A DNA stretch of 64,000 bases from an uncultured bacterium (GTDB lineage: Bacteria > Actinomycetota > Coriobacteriia > Coriobacteriales > Coriobacteriaceae): the NCBI GenBank assembly GCA_905215385.1, contig CAJMPY010000015.1, positions 7,394-71,393 on the forward strand, in the 5' to 3' direction. Below, in pieces: positions 52,093 through 61,862 of this stretch. Each line of letters begins with the position of its first letter. The first letter of the stretch is position 1. Under the pieces are notes generated by a model. It ran no database searches. It had not been told where the DNA came from and worked only from the letters and a program-made list of their open reading frames with translations. A program made the position numbers and the translations under genes.

Positions 52093-55000
52093 ATGCAAGA
52101 AGCGGCGCCGAGCATTTTGTTCCCAGACGCTGCATTCGAAAGGCGTTTTATGAACCTGAAGAGCTTTGATAACCAAAACGAGCTGCTTAAAGATGGTCTT
52201 ATTGAAGCAATCAATAACGGTGACCGTATTTCGGTTGCCGCGGCACTGTTCTCGATTTATGGATATGGCGAGCTCAAGAAGCAGCTGGAGTCTTGCGATT
52301 CCTTTCGATTTATCTATACGGAGCCGACGTTCTTATCCGTCAAGGCCCAAAAGGAGCAGCGTGAATACTACATCCCGCGCATGGGCCGCGAGAGCAGCAT
52401 CGGCGGCACGGACCTCGAGATCAAGCTCAAAAACGAACTCAGGCAGAAGGCCGTCGCTCGCGAATGTGCCGAGTGGATCAGGCAGAAGGCAGAGTTTCGC
52501 TCATACCGGGACGCCAATCGCGCGGCCGGTGGCTATCTCGTCGTTGACAGTGCCGAGCCTGCGGCGTTCCAGCCTATCGAGGGCCTGACGACGTCCGCCC
52601 TGGGCACAACGCCCAGCAAGCAGCTCACCATGACTATGGGTATCCCGGGGGACATGGCGCGCCAGTACCTGTGCCAGTTCAATGCCGCCTGGGATTCGGG
52701 CGAGCTTGAGGACGTTACCCAAGCGGTAATCGACTCCATCTCCACAATGTATCGCGAGAACCCGCCCGAGCTGGTCTACTACGCAGCGCTCTACCGTATC
52801 TTCAGTGAGTTCCTCGAGGACGTCTCGGTGGATGACCTTGCAAAAGAGGGGACCGGCTTCAAGGAGAGCAAAGTCTGGAACCTGCTCTACGATTTCCAGC
52901 AGGACGCAGCGCTTGCCATTATCAACAAGCTCCAGACCTACAACGGCTGCATCCTCGCAGACAGCGTCGGCTTGGGCAAGACGTTCACTGCCCTCGCGGT
53001 CATTAAGTACTATGAGCTGCTCAACCGCAACGTGCTCGTGCTCTGCCCCAAGCGCCTTTCCGACAACTGGCTCACATACAAAAAGAACTACGTCAACAAC
53101 CCCATCGCCGCCGATCGCCTGCGCTACGACGTGCTCTACCACACCGATCTGTCCCGTGACAAGGGACTGACGGTCGAGGGCAACGACCTCGAGAAGTTCA
53201 ACTGGGGCGCCTACGATCTCGTCGTCATCGACGAGTCCCATAACTTCCGCAACGGTGCAGACACCTCGTCCAAGGTCGAGGACGAGACGCAGGGCAATCG
53301 CTTTGAGAGGCTCCTCAACAAGGTCATCAAGGACGGAGTCGAGACGAAGGTCTTGATGCTTTCGGCCACTCCCGTCAACAACAGGTTCCGCGATCTGCAC
53401 AACCAGCTCAAGCTCGCCTATCAGGGCGATTCTGATGCGTGGTCGAAGAAGCTCGGACTCGACAAGCCGGTCGATCAGGTATTCCGCGATGCGCAGGGGG
53501 CGTTTCGCGACTGGTCCGAGCTGCCCGCGGCCGATAGGACCACGACGGCGCTGACGGATCGGCTCGACTTCAACTTCTTCCAGATTCTCGACCGCGTTAC
53601 CGTCGCGCGCTCGCGCAGACATGTGCAGCGCTACTACGATGTATCCGCGATCGGCCCGTTCCCCAAGAGGCTTAAGCCGGTATCGTTGCGGCCGAGTCTG
53701 GCCACCTCGGACGAGGCGGGCACCTACTCGCAGATAGCCGACACACTCGCCTCGCTCACGCTCGCGGTCTACCTGCCCACGGTCTATCTCCATCCCAGCG
53801 CGGCGCCCAAGTACGCCGATGAGCATGGTCGCCCTCCCACCAGCGGCCGCGAGCAGGGAATGGTCAAGCTCATGTCCTCCATTCTGCTCAAGCGCCTGGA
53901 GAGCTCCGTCTACGCCTTTGAGATCACGCTGGGCAAGATCATCGAGGTCATTAGGCACAATCTAAAGGTTATTGAGGGCTATCGCGCCGGCGCGTCCGGC
54001 GCGTCGGTCGAGGGCGTCGAGACCTTTGAGTATGAGGAGGGGGACACCGACTTCACGGTCGGCACCAAGAGCAGGTTCTCGCTCGAGGACATGGACTGGA
54101 TCAGCTGGGAGCGCGATATGCTCAAGGACCTCGAGGCGCTCGAGGACATCCGCCAGCTCATCGTTCCCATCGATGCCGAGCATGACGCGAAACTGGCCGA
54201 GCTCAGGCGCGTTATTGCGGACAAGGTCGAGAACCCCATAAACCCGGGCAACAAGAAGCTGCTGATCTTTACGGCGTTCGCGGACACGGCGGATTACCTC
54301 TACGAGAACATCGGCGCCTATGTCGAGGATCGCTACGGGCTCGAGGTGGCGGAGGTCGCCGGCGGCTCGCAGAGCGCCCGCTGCTCGGTCGAGGGCGTCC
54401 GCAACGACATGAACGAAGTCATCACCTGCTTCAGTCCCGTGTCGAAGGACCGCGACGTCGCGTATCCGAGGCTCAAGGGCAAGGACATCGACGTGCTCAT
54501 CGCGACCGACTGCATCTCCGAGGGCCAGAACCTGCAGGACTGCGACTGCGTCATCAACTACGACATCCACTGGAACCCGGTGCGCATCGTGCAGCGCTTT
54601 GGCCGTGTCGACCGCATCGGCTCCAAGAACGCCTGCATCCAGCTCATCAACTTCTGGCCCGATGTTGAGCTCGACGAGTACATCAACCTCAAGGCGCGCG
54701 TGGAGAACAAGATGCATGCGTTGGTTATGGCGTCGACGGGCGACGACGACTACATCAACGAGGACGAGAAGGGCGACCTGGAATACCGTCGCCAGCAGCT
54801 CGAGCGCATGAAGGACGAGGTCGTCGACCTTGAGGACGCGCAGAGTGGTATCTCCATCACCGACCTCGGCCTCAACGACTTCCGTATGGACTTGGTCGAG
54901 TACCGGAAGGAGCATCCCGATATCGAAAACGTCCCATACGGCATCGAGGCGGTCGCCGCCGGCGAAGAGCCGGGCACGATATTTGTGCTGCGCAACGCGA

Positions 55001-55377
55001 ACGGCAACATCGATCGCCTTTCCGGCAATCCCATCCACCCCTTCTACCTGGTGTACGTTGGCGAGGATGGGTCGATTCTGCATGGCTACGCCACGCCCAA
55101 GGACATCCTGGACGAGATGAGGCGAATCTGCCGAGGCGTCAAGGAGCCGGTCGAAGACCTGTGCCGTGCCTACAATGCCCAGACCGAAGACGGGCGCGAC
55201 ATGGCCGCCCAAACAGATCTGCTGGCAAGTGCGATCGGCTCCATCGTCGAGGGCAAAAACGAGTCCGATATCGACAGCTTTTTCAGCGGCGGGACGACCG
55301 GCTTTTTGGAAAACGACATCGAGGGTATCGACGACTTTGAGCTGGTGTGCTTCCTGGTGGTGAAAAAACCATGCTAG
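52093..55377 (+). CDS. SNF2-type helicase with N-terminal PLD-like region, type III R-M associated
   Basis: The 1094-residue protein begins with a region (SVAAALFSIYGYGELKKQLE, FRFIYTEPTFL) resembling the PLD-like N-terminus of such helicases. An SF2 core follows: motif I DSVGLGKT (about 290-297), motif II DESH (380-383), motif III LSATPVNN, motif V ATDCISEGQNLQ (about 804-815) and motif VI QRFGRVDR. A ~250-residue C-terminal region is specific to the family. The start at 52093 has a weak ribosome-binding site; an ATG at 52150 is an alternative. It overlaps the DUF4391 gene by 7 bases. It is likely a DNA translocase working with the restriction enzyme. Confidence 0.88.
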   Translation: MQEAAPSILFPDAAFERRFMNLKSFDNQNELLKDGLIEAINNGDRISVAAALFSIYGYGELKKQLESCDSFRFIYTEPTFLSVKAQKEQREYYIPRMGRESSIGGTDLEIKLKNELRQKAVARECAEWIRQKAEFRSYRDANRAAGGYLVVDSAEPAAFQPIEGLTTSALGTTPSKQLTMTMGIPGDMARQYLCQFNAAWDSGELEDVTQAVIDSISTMYRENPPELVYYAALYRIFSEFLEDVSVDDLAKEGTGFKESKVWNLLYDFQQDAALAIINKLQTYNGCILADSVGLGKTFTALAVIKYYELLNRNVLVLCPKRLSDNWLTYKKNYVNNPIAADRLRYDVLYHTDLSRDKGLTVEGNDLEKFNWGAYDLVVIDESHNFRNGADTSSKVEDETQGNRFERLLNKVIKDGVETKVLMLSATPVNNRFRDLHNQLKLAYQGDSDAWSKKLGLDKPVDQVFRDAQGAFRDWSELPAADRTTTALTDRLDFNFFQILDRVTVARSRRHVQRYYDVSAIGPFPKRLKPVSLRPSLATSDEAGTYSQIADTLASLTLAVYLPTVYLHPSAAPKYADEHGRPPTSGREQGMVKLMSSILLKRLESSVYAFEITLGKIIEVIRHNLKVIEGYRAGASGASVEGVETFEYEEGDTDFTVGTKSRFSLEDMDWISWERDMLKDLEALEDIRQLIVPIDAEHDAKLAELRRVIADKVENPINPGNKKLLIFTAFADTADYLYENIGAYVEDRYGLEVAEVAGGSQSARCSVEGVRNDMNEVITCFSPVSKDRDVAYPRLKGKDIDVLIATDCISEGQNLQDCDCVINYDIHWNPVRIVQRFGRVDRIGSKNACIQLINFWPDVELDEYINLKARVENKMHALVMASTGDDDYINEDEKGDLEYRRQQLERMKDEVVDLEDAQSGISITDLGLNDFRMDLVEYRKEHPDIENVPYGIEAVAAGEEPGTIFVLRNANGNIDRLSGNPIHPFYLVYVGEDGSILHGYATPKDILDEMRRICRGVKEPVEDLCRAYNAQTEDGRDMAAQTDLLASAIGSIVEGKNESDIDSFFSGGTTGFLENDIEGIDDFELVCFLVVKKPC

Positions 55378-55967
55378 GACTTCCGGCAACAACCGAGGTG
55401 GGCAGGCGTCTGCCCAAAGAGGCCTTCTACCGCCACATGGACGTCGATGCCGCCACCCGGCGCGACCTTACGGGCGGCGTGGCGGCGATTGTCGTCGCAA
55501 ACTCCATCAAACCGGCAACGACCAATATCGCCGACGGCAAGGCGGTGCACGAGATACTCGTGCTAAGGATCGATCCCAAAGGCGAGCGGGTGCCCGAGCG
55601 CGCCGTGCGCCTGGTGAGCAACGCGACGCCCAACAAGGCAGTGATTGTCGACAGCGGATCCGGCGATATCGCGATTTGCGAGGAGGGCCGTCTGCTGGAG
55701 ACACGGGATATCGAGCGTCTTGCCTTGAACGGTTTCGACCTCGACATGGTGTGGGATTCCATGCTCGCTCAAGTCGCTTTGGGAGAATTCGATGGTCACG
55801 ACGTCTGGGCGAGAATTGATCGCCGTGAGAAAATAGACGGGCTGCGCGCTGAGGTCTTCGCGCTCGATACCAAGGTCCGCAGAGAACGTCAAATAGCTCG
55901 AAAGAACGAGCTGTTTGCACAGATGAAACGGAAACAGGCCGAGCTTAGACGGCTTGAGGAGGAGTAG
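55371..55967 (+). CDS. DUF4391 domain-containing protein
   Basis: The ATG at 55371 lies inside the stop region of the helicase gene (ATGCTAG), so translation is coupled. The 198-residue protein starts LGLPATTEVGRRLPKEAFYR, the usual DUF4391 opening. It continues with a mixed alpha/beta domain to about residue 150 and ends in a highly charged coiled-coil-like helix (~155-198). DUF4391 genes recur beside helicase and type III methylase genes, but I know of no demonstrated activity. The coiled coil suggests an adaptor between the helicase and the Mod or Res subunits (inference). The methylase gene starts 5 bases later. Confidence 0.85.
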   Translation: MLGLPATTEVGRRLPKEAFYRHMDVDAATRRDLTGGVAAIVVANSIKPATTNIADGKAVHEILVLRIDPKGERVPERAVRLVSNATPNKAVIVDSGSGDIAICEEGRLLETRDIERLALNGFDLDMVWDSMLAQVALGEFDGHDVWARIDRREKIDGLRAEVFALDTKVRRERQIARKNELFAQMKRKQAELRRLEEE

Positions 55968-55972
55968 CAGTC

Positions 55973-57934
55973 ATGGATAAGATCAGTCAGGAGACTCCCG
56001 ACCTCACGCAGGAGAACATCGCCAAGATCGCTGCGCTCTTCCCCGATGCGGTGACCGAAGCTATGGACGCAGACGGCAAGGTCACGCTTGCCGTCGATTT
56101 CGATGCCCTGCGCGATGACCTCTCCGGCGAGGTCGTTGACGGTCCGCGGGAACGCTACCAGTTCACCTGGCCCGGCAAGCGCGAGGCCAAGCTCGAAGCG
56201 CGCCGCCCCATCAAGAAGACCATGCGCCCCTGCCCCGAGAAGTCCAAGGACTGGGACACCACCGAGAACCTCTACATCGAGGGTGACAACCTCGAGGCCC
56301 TCAAGATCATGCGCGAGACCTACGCCGGCAAGGTGAAGCTGATCTACATCGACCCACCCTACAACACGGGCCACGACTTCGTCTACGACGACGACTTCTC
56401 CAAGACACGCGCGGAATACGATGCCGAGAGCGGCGAGTACGACGAGGAGGGCGGCCGCCTGGTGGCCAACCCTGAGTCAAACGGCCGCTTCCACTCCGAC
56501 TGGTGCTCAATGATGTACCCCAGGTTGATGCTGGCCAGGGACCTGCTGAGCGATGATGGCGCGATCTTCATCTCGATTGATGACAACGAGGAGCAAAATC
56601 TGCTTAAGATAGGTAACGAACTGTTCGGCTCGGGCAATTATGTGGGAAAGCTGTATGTGCAGGTCAATCCTCGTGGTAGAAATCTTGACCGTTATATTGC
56701 TAAAACAATCGAGCCGGTCCTTATCTGGGTCAAAAACTATACATGTGGAAACTCGCTAAACCTAATCCCCAAAGATTCCAGGATGTTGTCTGAGTACGAC
56801 CGAAAAGATGACAAGGGCTCATATAGGGCAATTGGTTTAAGAAATCGAAATCAAAGCTTTAATCCGCAAACACGTCCAAACCTCTACTTTCCTTTATGGA
56901 TATCCCCGGCTGATGGCTCGGTTGCCCTTGAGAAAGATGAAGCTCACTCAGTAGAACGTCTCCCGCTTGCCGCAGACGGAACTCCAACTTGTTGGACTTG
57001 GTCAAAATCGAAAATTCAATCAGAGAATAACTATTTATTCGGCGAACCGTGTGGTAATGAGTGGCGTGTGTATCGTAAGGATTATCTTGAGGAAGGTTCT
57101 GCCGCCTTCACGATGGCAAAGTCACTTCAGGCTGATGCGGAGTTTAACAACGACTATGGAAAGAAGCGAATTAAAGAGCTATTTGGATCGAACGTTATGA
57201 GCTTTCCCAAGCCCCCTGCTCTCATGAACCGCATTCTTGAAATCGGCTCTTCAAAAGACTCCTTGGTAATGGACTTCTTTTCTGGTTCAGCGACTATGGC
57301 CGATGCCGTCATGTCTTTGAACGCTGCTGACGGTGGCAAGCGTCGGTTCATTATGGTCCAGCTTCCGGAGGTTGTTGATGAAGCAACCGAAGCAGGAAAG
57401 GAAGGTTACACCACGATCTGTAACGTCGGCGAGGAGCGCATCCGCCGCGCAGGCGAGAAGATCAGGGCCGAGGTCGATGAGGCCAGCAGGCAGCTTGAGC
57501 TTGGCGCCGAGCCCAAGCCCGTGCCCGACATCGGCTTCCGTGTGCTGCGCGTGGATGAGTCCTGCTTCAAGGACGAGTACGCCGCGCCGGGGCAGTACGA
57601 GCAAGCCGCGCTCGACCTCTTCACCGACAACTCCGCTGAGGACGCCCTGCCGCTTGACCTCCTCTTCCAGGTCCTGCCGGCGTTTCGCATCGAGTACTCC
57701 GCGAAGATCGTCGAGCGCGAAATCGGCGGCAAGGCGTGCTTCGACGTCAACGGCGGCCAGCTTATCGCCTGTTTTGACGAGGATGTCGATACCGTGGCAT
57801 TGGAGGCCATCGCCAAGGAGCGCCCGCTCTACGCCGTCTTCCGCGACGCATGCTTTTCCAACGATGCCGCCGTGGCAAACCTCGAGGAGCTCTTCAAAAC
57901 CTTCAGTCCCGACACCATCCGTAAGGTGATCTAG
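55973..57934 (+). CDS. Type III restriction-modification system methyltransferase (Mod)
   Basis: The 653-residue adenine-N6 methyltransferase is of the beta class. The catalytic motif IV DPPY (127-130, in LIYIDPPYNTGHDF) precedes the SAM-binding motif I (DFFSGSATMADAV, about 434-446). MYPRLMLARDLLSDDGAIFI is a further family motif. Between the motifs, at about 56640-57230, lies the target-recognition domain, which is clearly AT-richer than the flanking parts. That suggests exchange of this segment. In type III systems Mod reads the site and methylates one strand. The res gene begins 9 bases downstream. Confidence 0.95.
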   Translation: MDKISQETPDLTQENIAKIAALFPDAVTEAMDADGKVTLAVDFDALRDDLSGEVVDGPRERYQFTWPGKREAKLEARRPIKKTMRPCPEKSKDWDTTENLYIEGDNLEALKIMRETYAGKVKLIYIDPPYNTGHDFVYDDDFSKTRAEYDAESGEYDEEGGRLVANPESNGRFHSDWCSMMYPRLMLARDLLSDDGAIFISIDDNEEQNLLKIGNELFGSGNYVGKLYVQVNPRGRNLDRYIAKTIEPVLIWVKNYTCGNSLNLIPKDSRMLSEYDRKDDKGSYRAIGLRNRNQSFNPQTRPNLYFPLWISPADGSVALEKDEAHSVERLPLAADGTPTCWTWSKSKIQSENNYLFGEPCGNEWRVYRKDYLEEGSAAFTMAKSLQADAEFNNDYGKKRIKELFGSNVMSFPKPPALMNRILEIGSSKDSLVMDFFSGSATMADAVMSLNAADGGKRRFIMVQLPEVVDEATEAGKEGYTTICNVGEERIRRAGEKIRAEVDEASRQLELGAEPKPVPDIGFRVLRVDESCFKDEYAAPGQYEQAALDLFTDNSAEDALPLDLLFQVLPAFRIEYSAKIVEREIGGKACFDVNGGQLIACFDEDVDTVALEAIAKERPLYAVFRDACFSNDAAVANLEELFKTFSPDTIRKVI

Positions 57935-57943
57935 GAGATCCGG

Positions 57944-60900
57944 ATGCAGTTCAAGTTTAAAATCCAGCCTTATCAGACTGAGGCTGCTCGTGCGGTGACC
58001 GATGTCTTCGCCGGTCAGCCTAACTCTGGCGCCTCGCCCTATCTGCGCGACCTTGGTCGCGCGGCGGACGGCGACGGCACCGAGGCGCTGCCGGGCTTTG
58101 AGACGCAGGTCCAGGCATCTGAAGGCTACGCGAATGCCCCCATCGCCCTTGGGTCCGCCACGTTGCTCGAGAACATTCACAAGGTACAGCGCCGCAATCG
58201 GATCGTCGAGTCTTCGTCGCTTGCCACTGGTCCCGCTCCGGTAAACCTTGACGTGGAGATGGAGACGGGCACGGGCAAGACCTACGTCTATACCAAGACC
58301 ATGCTCGAGCTCAACCGTCTCTATGGCTGGACCAAGTTCATCATCGTGGTGCCGTCCGTTGCCATTCGCGAGGGCGTCTACAAGTCTCTCAAGAATACCG
58401 AGCAGCACTTTTTTGAGCAGTACGGCAAGGCCATCCGCTACTTTGTCTACAACAGCGCTCGCCTGGGCGACATCGACCGGTTCTCGGCGAGTTCCGATAT
58501 CAACGTCATGGTCATCAACATGCAGGCGTTCAATACGTCCATGAAGGAGGGCGGGCGCTCCAAGGAGGCCCGTATCATGTATTCCGAGCGCGATGAGTTC
58601 GCGAGCCGTCGCCCCATCGACGTGATCGCCGCCAACAACCCCATCGTCATCCTGGACGAGCCGCAGAAGATGGGCGGCAATGCCACCCAGGCCGGCATCG
58701 CCCGTTTCCGTCCCATCGCGTGTCTCAACTATTCCGCCACCCACAAGGTTACCCATGATGCCGTTTACGTGCTGGATGCGCTTGACGCATTCAACCAGCG
58801 CCTGGTCAAGCGCATCGAGGTCAAGGGCTTCGAACTCAAGAACATGCGCGGAACCGACGGCTACCTGTATCTTCAGGACATCAAGATTTCCAAGAATAAG
58901 CCGCCCCAGGCGGTCATCGAGTTCAAGAAACTCAACGCCTCGGGGTCCATCTCCAAACGTGCGCAGGGCTTCTACGAGCAGGACGACATCTATCCCGCGT
59001 CCGGCGAGCTCGAGGCGTACCGCGACGGGTTCACCGTGTCCGAGATCGTCCCGGACAGCGATGTTCAGCTGGGCTACGTCAAGTTCCTCAACGGCATCGA
59101 GCTCTGCCGCGGCGACGTTTACGGCGATTCTTCCGATCGCGACATGCGCCGAGTGCAGATCCGCGAGACCATCAAAAGCCATCTGGAGAAGGAGGAGGCG
59201 CTGTTCGCGCGCGGCATCAAGTGCCTGTCGCTCTTCTTTATCGACGAGGTCGCCAAGTACCGTGTCTACGATGATGACGGCGAGGAGGGCCTGGGCGAGT
59301 ACGGCCGAATCTTTGAGGAGGAGTACGCGCGCGCCATCGACGAGTACGGCCGCGGGCAGCAGAACCTTGACGCCTCGCTCGATGCGGGTCTCGGGAAGGC
59401 GCGCCGTCGCTATCTGGAATGGCTGCGCGGCATCGATGCACATGAGACCCATAAGGGATACTTCTCCATTGACAAGAGGAGTCGTCGCCTGATCGACTCC
59501 AAGCTCAAGCGCAACAGCGATGAGTCCGATGACGAGAGCGCCTACGATCTCATCCTCAAGGACAAGGAGCGCTTGCTGTCGTTCGATGAGCCCACGCGCT
59601 TTATCTTTAGCCACTCCGCCCTGCGCGAGGGCTGGGACAACCCCAACGTGTTCCAGATTTGCACGCTCAAGCATTCCGACTCCGAGACCGGTAAGCGCCA
59701 GGAGGTGGGCCGCGGCCTGCGCCTGTGCGTGAACCGGGAGGGCGAGCGACAGGACCTGGAGGCGCTGGGCGAGCAGGAGGTGCAGCGCGTCAACACGCTC
59801 ACCGTCATCGCCAGCGAGAGCTACAGCGACTTCACGAAGTCCCTGCAGAAGGACATCAACGATGCCCTGCGTGAGCGTCCCAAGGCGGTCACGGAGGAGT
59901 TCCTCAAGGGCTTTGCCGTTCAGGCGGACGAGGAGAAGACTTATGCGCTCACGCAGGAAGACGCGCACGATGTCTACTTCGCGCTCGTACAGCACGGCCT
60001 CATCGATCGCGAGGGCGTGCCCACGCAAAAGTTCAAGGAATCGGGGCTCACGTCCGTTACCGATGACGACTTGCCCGAGCATCTCTATGCCTATCGCAAG
60101 GATATCGAAGCGCTGGTGATGAGCGTCTACGACGAGCATGCGCTCGACGACTACATCCGTAACGGCAACGAGCCCAAGGTTCGCGAAAACCCGCTCAACG
60201 CCAACTTCGCGCGGGCGGAGTTCCAGGAGCTGTGGAACAAGATCAACTCCAAACATTCCTACACCGTCGATTTCGATGATGAGGAGTTGCGCGCCAAGGC
60301 GATCGACCGCATTAACCGCGAACTGTTTGTGGCCAAGGCGTCCTACGTCATGACGACCGCCGCGCAGCGCTCGACCCAGACGCGGGAGAATCTTGAGCGC
60401 GGCGAATCGTTCGGCGATACCACGAGGCGCGACTACGAGGTGGGCGAGGACGCCTCTGGCGTGACGTACGACCTGCTGGGCGAAGTCGCGACCGCTGCGC
60501 GCATTACGCGCAGAAGCGCAGCGGCGATCCTGAAGGGCATCGCCCCCGTCAAGTTCCGCATGTTCCGCGATAACCCCGAGGAGTTTATCGCCAAGGTCTC
60601 CCGTTGCATCCTTGCCGAGAAGGCGACGATGGTGGTCGACCACATTGCGTACCACAAGCTTGACGAGCGGTACGATTCCACCATCTTTGCCGAGCGCATG
60701 CCCGAGAACGTCGGCCGTGCGCTGGAGACGAGCCGCTGCATCCAGGACTACGTGTTCTGGGATTCCGAGGGTGAGCGCGATTTCGCACGAGATCTCGACT
60801 CTGCAGAGGGCAAGGTCGCGGTCTACGCCAAGCTCCCACGGTCTTTCAAGATTCCGACGCCGGTGGGCAACTACGCGCCCGACTGGGCCATCGCGTTCGA

Positions 60901-61096
60901 GAAGGGGAGCGTGCGCCACGTGTTCTTCGTCGCGGAGACCAAGGGCAGCATGGACAGCCTCACGCTGCGCGATATCGAGCGCGGAAAGATCGCCTGCGCC
61001 CGCAAGCTCTTCAATGAGTTCTCGGACGAGGACGTGCGTTATGACGTGGTGCACAGCTATGAGGATTTGCTGACCGTGATCCAGGGAACGGAGTAG
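57944..61096 (+). CDS. Type III restriction enzyme Res subunit
   Basis: The 1050-residue protein opens with FKIQPYQTEAARAVTDVFAG. It has an SF2 helicase core with Walker A METGTGKTY (GTGKT 109-113), DEPQ box VILDEPQKMGG (238-241), LNYSATHK motif III, and FSHSALREGWDNPNVFQI and EVGRGLRLCVN motifs V/VI. The C-terminal nuclease is intact: PD at about 979-980 and ETK at 998-1000 (in FFVAETKGSMDS) form a PD-ExK site. It cleaves DNA after ATP-driven communication between two unmethylated sites, in complex with Mod. Full length and all motifs suggest an active enzyme. Confidence 0.95.
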   Translation: MQFKFKIQPYQTEAARAVTDVFAGQPNSGASPYLRDLGRAADGDGTEALPGFETQVQASEGYANAPIALGSATLLENIHKVQRRNRIVESSSLATGPAPVNLDVEMETGTGKTYVYTKTMLELNRLYGWTKFIIVVPSVAIREGVYKSLKNTEQHFFEQYGKAIRYFVYNSARLGDIDRFSASSDINVMVINMQAFNTSMKEGGRSKEARIMYSERDEFASRRPIDVIAANNPIVILDEPQKMGGNATQAGIARFRPIACLNYSATHKVTHDAVYVLDALDAFNQRLVKRIEVKGFELKNMRGTDGYLYLQDIKISKNKPPQAVIEFKKLNASGSISKRAQGFYEQDDIYPASGELEAYRDGFTVSEIVPDSDVQLGYVKFLNGIELCRGDVYGDSSDRDMRRVQIRETIKSHLEKEEALFARGIKCLSLFFIDEVAKYRVYDDDGEEGLGEYGRIFEEEYARAIDEYGRGQQNLDASLDAGLGKARRRYLEWLRGIDAHETHKGYFSIDKRSRRLIDSKLKRNSDESDDESAYDLILKDKERLLSFDEPTRFIFSHSALREGWDNPNVFQICTLKHSDSETGKRQEVGRGLRLCVNREGERQDLEALGEQEVQRVNTLTVIASESYSDFTKSLQKDINDALRERPKAVTEEFLKGFAVQADEEKTYALTQEDAHDVYFALVQHGLIDREGVPTQKFKESGLTSVTDDDLPEHLYAYRKDIEALVMSVYDEHALDDYIRNGNEPKVRENPLNANFARAEFQELWNKINSKHSYTVDFDDEELRAKAIDRINRELFVAKASYVMTTAAQRSTQTRENLERGESFGDTTRRDYEVGEDASGVTYDLLGEVATAARITRRSAAAILKGIAPVKFRMFRDNPEEFIAKVSRCILAEKATMVVDHIAYHKLDERYDSTIFAERMPENVGRALETSRCIQDYVFWDSEGERDFARDLDSAEGKVAVYAKLPRSFKIPTPVGNYAPDWAIAFEKGSVRHVFFVAETKGSMDSLTLRDIERGKIACARKLFNEFSDEDVRYDVVHSYEDLLTVIQGTE

Positions 61097-61133
61097 CCCC
61101 AGATTCCAGTTGCTTTCTGATTGGGGCGTTGAG

Positions 61134-61718
61134 ATGCCGACAATTATCGATATCGATCAGTTTCCGTCGACCGAAGAACGACGTTACGCGGTGGCGTGGC
61201 TGGATTCTCCGATGCCACATTACGGGAAGCTTGTCTTGGTGGGCAATTGGGTCCTCGAGACTGAGTGCCTGCATATCCGCTTCTCGGACCCAGATGATAT
61301 CTCGAAGCGCCCTTTTATCGGTCTCGGCTGGGATGGGGTCGATATTCCGCTTGATGAGCTTTTTGCCGAGGATGTTATCCCTGTTCCCGTCAAGCGGCCG
61401 AGCGGGCGACGTGACATTTCGAGTCTCTTCGGCATGCTCGACCCCCAGGTCGAAAGCATTCTCGGTAGAGAGCGATATGAGGATGACGATGGAGAGTGGG
61501 CCGACGTGTCTTCCCAGATTGTTCGCTCGATGACTCCGGCTCGCGAAAAAAACTGGCGGGCAGAATCCGAGATGTGGTTGAATACACGTTTTGGCCATCG
61601 TCTCAGCAAGGAGGATTTCGAGGCTATCTTCGAGATTCGCGGATTGGAGCCAAATGAATGGACCGGTCGGTTCGTTGAAGATCTGCTGCCGGTCAAATCA
61701 AAATGGCGTCGCTGGTGA
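61134..61718 (+). CDS. Uncharacterised protein at the 3' end of the restriction operon
   Basis: The 194-residue product (start MPTIIDIDQFPSTEERRYAV) begins 37 bases after res in the same orientation; a TTG at 61110 is an alternative start. It is acidic, soluble and Trp-rich (AVAWLDSP, LVLVGNWVLETE, GLGWDGVDIP, ARFG-like NTRFGHRLSKEDFEAIFEIR). I recognise no family. No signal peptide or membrane segment is visible. It lies inside the dyad-repeat boundaries, so it belongs to the island and could be a regulator or immunity-type partner. Confidence 0.7.
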   Translation: MPTIIDIDQFPSTEERRYAVAWLDSPMPHYGKLVLVGNWVLETECLHIRFSDPDDISKRPFIGLGWDGVDIPLDELFAEDVIPVPVKRPSGRRDISSLFGMLDPQVESILGRERYEDDDGEWADVSSQIVRSMTPAREKNWRAESEMWLNTRFGHRLSKEDFEAIFEIRGLEPNEWTGRFVEDLLPVKSKWRRW

Positions 61719-61862
61719 ATCTTATCGCTCGGGAATTTGTTTGCCTGCGCAGCGGTCTGCCAGTCGTCGATTCGAGACTCAAGTTCGGTATGTTCAAGGC
61801 TCGGGCCTGTTTCTTTTAGGTCGATGCGCCTTCGGACTAGTCGTCCATCCCGTCTTTGGTTC

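Noticed and set aside
52093..61096. BREX or DISARM system
   Set aside because: No PglZ, BrxC, BrxL, DrmA or DrmB-like protein is present. Mod and Res are of the classical type III kind.
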